A DNA stretch of 6,641 bases from Oribacterium sp. (GTDB lineage Bacteria > Bacillota_A > Clostridia > Lachnospirales > Lachnospiraceae). The notes under the pieces were generated by a model. The model searched no databases and was not told the origin of the DNA. It saw only the letters and a list, made by a program, of their open reading frames with translations. Shown piece after piece: positions 1 through 6,098 of this stretch (positions are counted from its first letter, which is position 1; every line of letters starts with the position of its first letter). The DNA is taken from contig JAGAXP010000181.1 in the NCBI GenBank assembly GCA_017940955.1, forward strand, positions 1 through 6,641, given 5' to 3'. The position numbers were made by a program, and so were the translations under genes.

Positions 1-2
1 AT

Positions 3-158
3 ACCATTGGTCTCGGGGATGCGATCTGGTCAGGAAGGATCCCCGGGGCCTCTTTCTTTATAATGATGATTGTCATTATAAAGAGCAGTCCGGAGACAAT
101 CAAGCAGATCAGTTTTCTGCTAAACTATGAGGTCAACAACAACATAAGGATTCCATAG
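3..158 (+). CDS. C-terminal end of an unidentified protein, cut by the left window edge
   Basis: An open frame runs in from the left edge for 51 codons to a TAG stop at 156-158. The translation begins TIGLGDAIWSGRIPG, continues through a short hydrophobic stretch (SFFIMMIVII) and ends in the polar tail NNNIRIP. Codon choice is gene-like: third positions favour G or C (AAG, GAG, CAG, AAC), although the DNA between genes is AT-rich. It would be convergent with the small exported-protein gene, whose stop lies only 14 bases away, which is a natural gene boundary. I do not recognise the family. The hydrophobic stretch could be one membrane helix or a buried strand. A 51-codon open frame can arise by chance, so this is a moderate-confidence call. 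Confidence 0.45.
   Translation, partial: TIGLGDAIWSGRIPGASFFIMMIVIIKSSPETIKQISFLLNYEVNNNIRIP
56..83. repeat. AT-rich perfect inverted repeat (11-bp stem, 6-base loop)
   Basis: CTTTATAATGA (56-66) is followed by a 6-base loop and its exact reverse complement at 73-83. Neither strand has a run of T after the stem, so it is not a standard intrinsic terminator. It is the only strong hairpin downstream of the 442-173 gene, and it could slow or end minus-strand transcripts or protect their 3' ends. It also lies inside the probable plus-strand coding end, where it covers the codons of the hydrophobic segment, so it may simply be coding sequence. Confidence 0.4.
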
Positions 159-172
159 GATACAGGGTTTAA

Positions 173-442
173 TCAGCGTTTTACCGGAACCTGCAGTATC
201 CAGCCTCCTGTAACAGCATATAGTCCGACTTGAGTGTTTGCAGGAAGTATATCGTCTGCCTGACTGCTGGCAACCAGTTCAGCCCCATCACTGAAGCGTA
301 CCTGATAAAGTCTGCCGCCAAGGTGCATGACAACTTTCCCAATGGCATCAAATTCAGCCTGCTTCTGTTGATTTAAAGAAAGTCCTCCATTTGCGCCCAT
401 CAGCATTTCATCCGAAAGCTGAATGTTTTTCATATCTTTCAT
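173..442 (-). CDS. Exported double-glycine-leader protein, cargo A (89 aa, OB-like core)
   Basis: A small precursor probably cleaved and exported by the adjacent C39-peptidase ABC system. The leader is residues 1-20 (MKDMKNIQLSDEMLMGANGG), with the LSDEM...GG pattern of bacteriocin-type double-glycine leaders. The predicted mature part is 69 residues and has no cysteine. It is predicted to be beta-rich: a GKVV strand, then LYQVRF, DGAELVA, TQVGLYAV and GGWILQVPV. This resembles a small barrel of the IF-1/S1 type more than an amphipathic pore-forming peptide. The ATG at 442 is chosen because AGAGGG lies 6 bases upstream; an in-frame GTG at 463 would add seven residues but leaves that site inside the gene. 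It begins 27 bases after cargo B ends, so the two are co-transcribed. It has the same total, leader and core lengths as cargo B. Function unknown: antimicrobial, toxin-like or signalling roles are all possible. Confidence 0.85.
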   Translation of the reverse strand: MKDMKNIQLSDEMLMGANGGLSLNQQKQAEFDAIGKVVMHLGGRLYQVRFSDGAELVASSQADDILPANTQVGLYAVTGGWILQVPVKR

Positions 443-448
443 GGTATT

Positions 449-454
449 CCCTCT
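449..454 (-). promoter_or_regulatory. Ribosome binding site of cargo A
   Basis: AGAGGG on the minus strand lies 6 bases before the ATG at 442. It fixes the start there and gives a leader of exactly 20 residues, matching cargo B. Confidence 0.7.
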
Positions 455-469
455 TTGATTCACAAGACA

Positions 470-739
470 TCAGATAAAATCAACTATATCCCACTTTCCC
501 ATGCCGACAAGTTCGATCATGACCCTTGTTCCCGGCTCAAGCAGAGGTCCTGCCGTTGGATAATAAGAAGCAATAGCTTCGGGACCGGAATCACGCTTTA
601 CTCTGTATTTGTTCTTCTCCCATTGGTCAAAAAATCCAATTACTGTTCCAGGTTCCTTCCGTCCTCTTTCCAGATTCTCACCACCGGTTGCTTTCTCCAT
701 CATCTCATCATTAAGTTTCATATTCTCGTTCTCTGACAT
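470..739 (-). CDS. Exported double-glycine-leader protein, cargo B (89 aa, paralogue of cargo A)
   Basis: First gene of the cargo pair. The leader is residues 1-20 (MSENENMKLNDEMMEKATGG), of the LNDEM...ATGG type cleaved by C39 peptidases of bacteriocin ABC exporters. The predicted mature part is 69 residues with no cysteine: a charged start (ENLERGRKEP), then strands around GTVIGFF, KYRVKR, EAIASYY, TRVMIELV and KWDIVDFI. Aligned with cargo A it shares G-x-V near position 31-36, Y-x-V, G-x-E-x-x-A-S, T-x-V and G-x-W, with 9 of 20 leader residues identical. The ATG at 739 is chosen because a perfect AGGAGG sits 8 bases upstream; an ATG at 793 would add 18 residues but has no ribosome binding site and would give an atypically long leader. 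It lies 248 bases after the transporter operon, preceded by direct repeats and a possible promoter. Biological activity unknown. Confidence 0.88.
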   Translation of the reverse strand: MSENENMKLNDEMMEKATGGENLERGRKEPGTVIGFFDQWEKNKYRVKRDSGPEAIASYYPTAGPLLEPGTRVMIELVGMGKWDIVDFI

Positions 740-747
740 TTTGATTT

Positions 748-753
748 CCTCCT
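748..753 (-). promoter_or_regulatory. Ribosome binding site of cargo B
   Basis: A perfect AGGAGG (minus strand) lies 8 bases before the ATG at 739. It decides the start in favour of 739 over the in-frame upstream ATG at 793, which has only AT-rich sequence without a purine-rich site before it. Confidence 0.85.
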
Positions 754-875
754 CATCTATAAATGCATGTTTTTTGCTGTTTATCTCTGACATACAGATG
801 CAGATCTAATTGGCTATTAGAATTTTGCCGGCTGTTCTATAGAATCATTCAAAGATTCCGTTTCTTCATGATTCG

Positions 876-904
876 ACTTTACCATGTATAGGTTGACCCT
901 ACAA
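876..904 (-). promoter_or_regulatory. Possible promoter of the cargo B-cargo A operon
   Basis: On the minus strand, TTGTAG (904-899) is separated by 17 bases from TAAAGT (881-876). Both boxes are imperfect, as expected for an activator-dependent promoter, and the direct repeats start 2 bases upstream of the -35. An alternative -10 is TATACA (890-885), which would place the -35 inside the second repeat. The choice between them cannot be made from sequence alone. A start here would leave an untranslated leader of roughly 130 bases before cargo B. Confidence 0.3.
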
Positions 905-906
905 TA

Positions 907-943
907 TTTCATGTCTATTCGGCTGTTTTTCATGTCTATTCGG
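907..943 (-). repeat. Tandem 16-bp direct repeats, 21-bp period; probable activator binding site
   Basis: TTTCATGTCTATTCGG (plus-strand reading) occurs twice without mismatch, at 907-922 and 928-943, separated by CTGTT. The 21-bp period equals two helical turns, so both copies face the same side of the DNA. Placement just upstream of the cargo-gene promoter suggests binding by a dimeric activator. LytTR-type response regulators (AgrA, PlnC/PlnD, ComE) use paired direct repeats of this spacing before bacteriocin genes. The repeat does not obviously match those known consensus sequences, so the class of regulator is inference. A degenerate related stretch lies at 864-876. Confidence 0.6.
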
Positions 944-987
944 TCATTGCAGTGTCTGAAGTTTAAGGGGTACTTCCAATACAGGTT

Positions 988-3171
988 TTACTTATCCAGT
1001 CTCTGACGGGAAACCAGATCTGCGAAATAACCATTCTGTGCTATAAGTTCATCATAGGTTCCGTCTTCAACTATATGACCTCCGTCGAATACCAGAATCC
1101 TGTCACATTGCTTTATGGTGGAGAGTCTGTGTGCTATGACGATTCTGGTACAATTCATCCGGTCGAGAGCATTGGATACCTTTTTCTGGGTAATGTTGTC
1201 GAGAGCTGAGGTTGCTTCATCAAATATAAGAATCTTTGGCTTCGGTGCCACGGCTCTCGCTATCATGAGTCTCTGCCTCTGCCCTCCTGAAATGCCTCCG
1301 CTTCCTTCAGAAATAAGTGTGTTCATGCCCATAGGCATACGGCGTATGTCTTCGTCGATGCCTGCGATCTTTGCTGCTTCCCAGGCCTCGTCAAGAGTAA
1401 GCTGAGGAGCCGAGATCACGATGTTGGAGTATATATCGCCGGAAAACAGCTTTCCGTTCTGAGTAACAACCCCGATATGCTTTCTGAGGGACTTAAGATC
1501 CACCGTAGAGAGATCCTTTCCGTCATAGAATATGTTTCCTTTAGTCGGCTTTTCAAAACCTATAAGAAGTCTCACCAAGGTCGACTTTCCGCATCCGGTC
1601 TTTCCCACGATGGCAACATACTGTCCCGGGTTAATCTTCAGGGAAAGGTTGTCAATGATTATCGGTGAGTTTTCAGTGTACTTGAAGGTGAGGTTTACGA
1701 TTTCTATCATTCCGGATAGTCTTGCCAGGTTTTCCTTATTTCCGGAAATCTCAGGTTCCGCCTTAAGTATAGGCTCAGCCATCTCCAAGGTAGGCTTAAT
1801 GTTTGCGGCCGTTATTGCCACGCTGAAAAGTGCCATAAAAGCTCCGAAAACCATTGCATAGGCTGTATTAAAAGCGTAGTACTCAGCCGGTGATACATGG
1901 CTTACTATTGCCTGATTGTAAATCACGATCGTGCCGATAAGGGTTATGGCTATGCTTATAACACCGTTGATTTTTATGAATAGTGGCGGATTATACAGAA
2001 GCTCGGCATTTTTTGAATAAAGGTCTCCCCATCTCGCAAAAACCCGCTTCTCAGCGCCGGTAAGCTTAACCTTTTGGATCCCCGAAACAACAGCATAGCT
2101 CATACCATTTTCCTGAGAGCTAAGCAGCATCTGTTTTTTGGATATCCGCATCTGAACAAGTGATGAGATAACCGAAAATCCCACTGTGATGATAATGATG
2201 GAAAGGGCCGGTATAACAAGTCCCGGTGCAAAGGCAAAAATCTCAAATATGTAGACCAATGAGAATACCGAAGTTAAGCCCGTGTTCAGCACCACAGAAA
2301 CCAGCGTGGAACATAATGAGTTAACATGATTTGCTCTTGCTGCAAGATCACCGGAACTAAACTTCTTAAAGAAGTCTGCCGGTAATGACAACACTCTCAT
2401 CATGGTAGCTGCTTCAACACAGATACTCATTTTGGTATCTATCCTTGTGGATATGAGATTTCTTGCTGCTCTGAAAATAAGGGTACTCCAGGACACACAT
2501 AAAAGAAACATTGCTGTTGTCACAAGAAGTGATATCTTTCCATTATCTATGACATTACGGAAGAGAAAAAGGTTGATCCTTGGAGTAAGAAGCCCAACAA
2601 GGGTCAACGACAGAGTGGTCAGGAACATCATCACATAATCTGAAATATCGATGACACTCAGGATATATTTTGAAAGCTCCACTAAGGAAAGCTTCTTAAG
2701 CGGGAAGGGTCTATAAAAGGCGTAAGCCCTTTGGGAAAACATAGCTTCGGTTTTCTTTGTGACAATCCGGTATTTATCAGAGGTATCATCATAATATTTA
2801 TAGCTGCTGAGGCCAAAAGGGATAAGTACGACAGGAATATTATCCTTCTTCTTAAATCCCAGCATCAGCCCGTAGGCATCCTTGCTCCACCCTGAGGTAA
2901 GATTCACCGCCCTGTGCATAACCCCATGAGGATGCAGAGCATAATCAAGCTTATCCTCTATGGAAAACAGATTTTCGGGCAGCTCTTTCTTAGGGATATG
3001 AAGGTGCTGAAGGATATCGTTTATCGCACTGTCTTCTACGTCAGATTCCTCCTCCGAGGATGCTCTGTAATTTATTCCCGTAACAGCTCCTGCGATGTTT
3101 CGGAAGGCGCGATCAAAAGCCTGAGCATCCTTTTGTTTTCTCTGTTTTATCTGATCATCAAACCAACCCAT
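988..3171 (-). CDS. NHLM-type ABC transporter, permease/ATP-binding protein without peptidase (727 aa)
   Basis: Second ABC half-transporter of the export operon. Residues 1-155 are a cytoplasmic N-terminal domain with the pattern LTSGW...GLMLGF...IPVVLIP...YAFYRPFP, seen in the NHLM bacteriocin ATP-binding protein family; it lacks the C39 catalytic Cys-His-Asp and so should not cleave leaders. Residues about 175-455 form the six-helix membrane domain. The nucleotide-binding domain is complete: Walker A GKTGCGKST (523-531), Q-loop Gln571, signature ISGGQRQ (627-633), Walker B ILIFDE (647-652, catalytic Glu present) and H-loop His681. It starts 5 bases after the peptidase transporter stops, with little ribosome binding site, so translation is probably coupled. 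It probably pairs with the peptidase transporter, or acts after it, to export the cargo proteins. It is the last gene of the operon, and no convincing terminator follows. Confidence 0.9.
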   Translation of the reverse strand: MGWFDDQIKQRKQKDAQAFDRAFRNIAGAVTGINYRASSEEESDVEDSAINDILQHLHIPKKELPENLFSIEDKLDYALHPHGVMHRAVNLTSGWSKDAYGLMLGFKKKDNIPVVLIPFGLSSYKYYDDTSDKYRIVTKKTEAMFSQRAYAFYRPFPLKKLSLVELSKYILSVIDISDYVMMFLTTLSLTLVGLLTPRINLFLFRNVIDNGKISLLVTTAMFLLCVSWSTLIFRAARNLISTRIDTKMSICVEAATMMRVLSLPADFFKKFSSGDLAARANHVNSLCSTLVSVVLNTGLTSVFSLVYIFEIFAFAPGLVIPALSIIIITVGFSVISSLVQMRISKKQMLLSSQENGMSYAVVSGIQKVKLTGAEKRVFARWGDLYSKNAELLYNPPLFIKINGVISIAITLIGTIVIYNQAIVSHVSPAEYYAFNTAYAMVFGAFMALFSVAITAANIKPTLEMAEPILKAEPEISGNKENLARLSGMIEIVNLTFKYTENSPIIIDNLSLKINPGQYVAIVGKTGCGKSTLVRLLIGFEKPTKGNIFYDGKDLSTVDLKSLRKHIGVVTQNGKLFSGDIYSNIVISAPQLTLDEAWEAAKIAGIDEDIRRMPMGMNTLISEGSGGISGGQRQRLMIARAVAPKPKILIFDEATSALDNITQKKVSNALDRMNCTRIVIAHRLSTIKQCDRILVFDGGHIVEDGTYDELIAQNGYFADLVSRQRLDK

Positions 3172-3176
3172 ATATC

Positions 3177-5357
3177 TTACTCGCTTTGTACTAATTCTCT
3201 GTAATAGTCGCTGTTTTGGAAAAGCTCATCGTGGGTTCCCCTGTCCACTACTTCTCCGTTTTTCAGGACGATTATTTCGTCACAATCTCTTATGGTGGAT
3301 AGCCTGTGGGCAATAACAATCGAGGTAATGCCTCTGTCCTTTATGGCCTTCACAACATCATACTCTGTTTTTGCATCAAGGGCGGAGGTAGCCTCGTCAA
3401 GAACTATGATGGTTGGATCCTGGGCAAGAACCCGGGCGATCTCCATGCGCTGCCTTTGACCTCCCGAGAAGTCTTTACCCCCTTCACTCATTTTATAATC
3501 ATAGCCGTTTTCTCTTGCGATTATATCCTTATGGATTTGAGCGTCCCTGGCAGCCATGATCACTTCGAAATCCTTGATGGTACTGTCCCACATTCTGATA
3601 TTTGCGGAAATCGTATCTTCAAACATGATGATGTCCTGATCCACTACCGCAAGGGAACCCTTGAACACATCTTTATCGATTTTTTTAAGGGGAGTTCCGT
3701 CATACAGGATCTCGCCTTCCCAGGGATCATACAGACCGGAAAGTATCTTTGCCAATGTTGACTTTCCGCAGCCGCTCTCACCAACGAAGGCAATCCTCAT
3801 TCCCGGTGATAGCTTTAATGAAAAGTCTTTGATCAGCGGCTCCGCAAGCCTTGAATATCCGAAGGTAACATTACGAAGCTCTATATCACCGCTGAGCTTA
3901 TTGTATACTTCGGCTTTTACGGTTGATTTTGAAGCACCGTTTTTATCCTCGGGGTATTCCATAACATCTTCTATACGTTCCATCTCAGTCCTTAACTCCT
4001 GTAAGGTCTGCCCTGTGGAGATAAAGGTTTCCGCAGGAGCCGAGAAGGAACTGAGAAATCCCTGAAAGGCGGTGACCATACCAAGAGTAAATTTACCCTG
4101 TATCACCAGAAGGACGCCCATTGAAAGTACCAGGGTATTGGTCACGGCTGATACCACTCCGGGAAGGATTCCCAGATATTGATTAAGTTTTGCAAATCGA
4201 ACCTTCTGGGTGTTAACGCTTGCCTGGTAGCCGGCCCACTTTTGGAAGTATCCGTTTTCTGCACCGCTGGATTTAATGGTTTCGATCATCTCGATGCCTG
4301 CTGTAGTGGAGCTTGCAAGCTTTCCGGCATCTCTCAGCTGTATTCTTGAGATGTTCACCCTGTACCCGGATATGATACGGGCTATCAGCATATTTATAAC
4401 AATGGATGATATACCGATCATCGTGAGCAGCACGCTGTTCTTAAGCATTACCACAAGGTAGAAAACCATCATGAATGCATTAAGGAAAAGCGGTGCAAAG
4501 GTGTTTATCAATGAATTCGAGATGGATGCATTACCCATCCTTCTCTGTAGAATATCTCCCGCATACCTCTGGGAGAAGAAATCCATAGGCAGGTTAAGAA
4601 CCTTCCACATATAGGAGGTAGTGCCCTGAACTGCCATTTTACCGTTTATACGAAGGGAATAAACTGTTCGTATGAGCTGTGACACTATCTGTATGATTGC
4701 AAACACTGACATAACAAGGATAAATGGAATGTGCCACCCAGGATCCTTTCCTGTCAGAAGCCGATCCATGAAGATCCTTGAAAAAACCGGGTTTATAACT
4801 TCGATCAGGGAATATATGATGTTTGTAAGTACAACGAAGGCGATGGCAATGCCGCAGCCTGTCAGCCTGCTTCTTGCAAAATCAAGGGTGGATCGTTGTT
4901 TTCCGCCGGGTTCAAATGTTTCTGATGGGGAAAAGAGTATGCATAAGCCGGTGAAATTCTCATCGAACTCTTCCATGGAAACAAGTATGGTTCCTTTTGC
5001 GGGGTCATTTAAAGATACCTTTCCATTTTTGAATCCGTTTACCACTACAAAGTGATTGAAACCCCAGTGGGCAATGCAGGGGAAGGTTCCGTTGTCTCTG
5101 AGGTAATCGGGCTCATATCTGTAGCCGGTGGCATTAAGCCCGTAATTCCTTGCAGCCTTCATAACGTTTAAGGCATTGGAACCGTCTCTTGAGACTCCGC
5201 AGTCACGGCGAACCCGGGAAAGCGGGATCCACTTATCATAGTAAGCCAGGATCATGGCAAGGCAGGCAGCTCCGCATTCAAGCATTTCAAGCTGCATTAT
5301 GAAAGGTACCTTTGCCACCTTTCCCTGTGTAGGTTGTTTAAGTTTAGTATGTTTCAT
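3177..5357 (-). CDS. Peptidase-containing ABC transporter (PCAT, C39 peptidase + permease + ATPase, 726 aa)
   Basis: Cuts double-glycine leaders and exports the mature product through the cytoplasmic membrane. The C39 peptidase occupies residues about 17-145: Gln22 and Cys28 in QLEMLECGAACLAM, His102 in HWGFNHFVVV and Asp118 in LNDPAKG form the oxyanion and catalytic set. The membrane domain spans about 165-445. The ATPase has Walker A GESGCGKST (526-534), Q-loop Gln574, signature FSGGQRQR (630-637), Walker B IIVLDE (650-655) and H-loop His684, all intact. Length and layout match the NHLM bacteriocin peptidase/ATP-binding family, related to LahT/PCAT1. Its ATG overlaps the upstream stop as ATGA, so translation is coupled. 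The natural substrates are inferred to be the two 89-residue precursors downstream, which carry matching LxDEM...GG leaders. Confidence 0.95.
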   Translation of the reverse strand: MKHTKLKQPTQGKVAKVPFIMQLEMLECGAACLAMILAYYDKWIPLSRVRRDCGVSRDGSNALNVMKAARNYGLNATGYRYEPDYLRDNGTFPCIAHWGFNHFVVVNGFKNGKVSLNDPAKGTILVSMEEFDENFTGLCILFSPSETFEPGGKQRSTLDFARSRLTGCGIAIAFVVLTNIIYSLIEVINPVFSRIFMDRLLTGKDPGWHIPFILVMSVFAIIQIVSQLIRTVYSLRINGKMAVQGTTSYMWKVLNLPMDFFSQRYAGDILQRRMGNASISNSLINTFAPLFLNAFMMVFYLVVMLKNSVLLTMIGISSIVINMLIARIISGYRVNISRIQLRDAGKLASSTTAGIEMIETIKSSGAENGYFQKWAGYQASVNTQKVRFAKLNQYLGILPGVVSAVTNTLVLSMGVLLVIQGKFTLGMVTAFQGFLSSFSAPAETFISTGQTLQELRTEMERIEDVMEYPEDKNGASKSTVKAEVYNKLSGDIELRNVTFGYSRLAEPLIKDFSLKLSPGMRIAFVGESGCGKSTLAKILSGLYDPWEGEILYDGTPLKKIDKDVFKGSLAVVDQDIIMFEDTISANIRMWDSTIKDFEVIMAARDAQIHKDIIARENGYDYKMSEGGKDFSGGQRQRMEIARVLAQDPTIIVLDEATSALDAKTEYDVVKAIKDRGITSIVIAHRLSTIRDCDEIIVLKNGEVVDRGTHDELFQNSDYYRELVQSE

Positions 5358-5836
5358 TGCTTACCGAATAAAAATGAAAGTGGTGAGATCTTTTCGGTTA
5401 CAAGCTGCACTTCGTAAATGCCTTCAGCGATCTCCCCGTCAACAGTAACCTCATATACCCACTCGCCTATCTGCATGTTTCCGGTAAAAAGCGCGTAGGA
5501 ATCAAAATCGGGAGTGAGAGCTATGGGCTTTGCATCACTAAGGGTTACTTTATATTCCTTTCCGTTTGATCTTATAAACATGTCTTCGGAGAAACGGTTT
5601 TCGAATTCCTTTTTAACGAGGCATACGGAATGGTTGTCTTCAGAGATCATTACTCCGGGAACATAGGAGTCGATATGTCCTACCGTTCCGAAGATGCAGG
5701 CTCCGGCAAGAAGGATGAGTATAGCCAGAAGGATAAACCAGACACCGGGGTTTGCCAGTTTAATGTAGTCATTAAGCTGATCCGGTGAGGATATCCGTTC
5801 TATGGATTTATCTCGGAATATGGTTTTGTTTTCCAT
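5354..5836 (-). CDS. Miniature membrane-fusion-like protein of an NHLM bacteriocin export system (160 aa)
   Basis: First gene of the export operon. The N-terminal 30 residues (IFRDKSIERISSPDQLNDYI) match the usual start of NHLM bacteriocin secretion proteins. One membrane helix follows at about 31-52 (WFILLAILILLAGACIF), then about 105 residues outside the membrane, predicted mostly beta. The end, LVTEKISPLSFLFGKQ, looks like the tail of HlyD/membrane-fusion subunits. The coiled-coil hairpin and most of the lipoyl-like region expected in full-length family members (several hundred residues) are absent, with no sign of a frameshift, so it appears to be a genuine minimised form. In a single-membrane bacterium it may cap or stabilise the exporter on the outer face. 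GAGG lies 9 bases before the ATG; the stop overlaps the next start as ATGA. Family assignment is from pattern memory. Confidence 0.75.
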   Translation of the reverse strand: MENKTIFRDKSIERISSPDQLNDYIKLANPGVWFILLAILILLAGACIFGTVGHIDSYVPGVMISEDNHSVCLVKKEFENRFSEDMFIRSNGKEYKVTLSDAKPIALTPDFDSYALFTGNMQIGEWVYEVTVDGEIAEGIYEVQLVTEKISPLSFLFGKQ

Positions 5837-5890
5837 CAGGCAGTACCTCGTATTGAGAGATTTAATCTAAGGATAAAATACGGAAATATT

Positions 5891-5918
5891 AATATAATTC
5901 TATTGAAAAAGTGCACAA
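5891..5918 (-). promoter_or_regulatory. Possible promoter of the export operon
   Basis: On the minus strand TTGTGC (5918-5913) is separated by 16 bases from TATATT (5896-5891; five of six consensus bases), about 55 bases before the first start codon. The surrounding DNA is very AT-rich, so chance matches are likely. No direct repeat like the one before the cargo genes is seen here, which suggests that the exporter and the cargo are controlled separately. Confidence 0.35.
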
Positions 5919-6040
5919 TAAGCTTTGACTCTATAATCGACATTATTCCTTTTGTTTAATAACTATGTTTTTTTCATAAATTAGTCTTAAGCTTTTTTAT
6001 TTAAGCATCGGTTAAGTGATTTTTGTGTTTTTTGTACATC

Positions 6041-6083
6041 AAAAAGAGGATGTGAAATGATCTCTCATTTTCACATCCTCTTT
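6041..6083 (-). terminator. Intrinsic terminator after rnpB
   Basis: A long hairpin pairs 6065-6083 with 6043-6060 (AAAGAGGATGTGAAA core, one bulged A, loop GAGA on the minus strand). On the minus strand the stem runs into TTTTT. It starts 16 bases beyond the RNase P RNA 3' end, as expected for an rnpB terminator. Reading rightward on the plus strand, it is followed only by an interrupted T-rich stretch, and no gene there would need it. It should insulate the export operon from rnpB transcription. Confidence 0.85.
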
Positions 6084-6098
6084 AACTTTTAAAAACAA

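Noticed and set aside
443..463. Longer version of cargo A starting at the GTG at 463
   Set aside because: The AGAGGG site at 449-454 would lie inside the gene. The ATG at 442 gives a leader of the same length as cargo B.
173..739. Lanthipeptide, sactipeptide or thiopeptide precursors
   Set aside because: Neither precursor contains a cysteine, and no modification enzyme is encoded in the window.
740..793. Longer version of cargo B starting at the ATG at 793
   Set aside because: It has no ribosome binding site, and a perfect AGGAGG precedes the internal ATG at 739. The 18 extra residues would also make the double-glycine leader atypically long.
455..809. Plus-strand open frames across the cargo genes
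   Set aside because: They lie opposite genes with clear leaders and ribosome binding sites, and their translations look like low-complexity antisense.
958..976. Short hairpin (GAAGT...ACTTC) after the second transporter as a terminator
   Set aside because: The stem has only 5 bp with a 9-base loop and no T-run on the minus strand, so the operon may read through into the cargo genes or end by another mechanism.
1115..5055. Many plus-strand open frames of 60-150 codons opposite the ABC transporter genes
   Set aside because: They are antisense shadows of well-supported transporter genes and show no recognisable protein features of their own.
5932..5937. Perfect TATAAT on the plus strand as a promoter
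   Set aside because: No acceptable -35 lies 15-19 bases upstream, and transcription from it would run antisense into the rnpB terminator and rnpB with no gene to serve.
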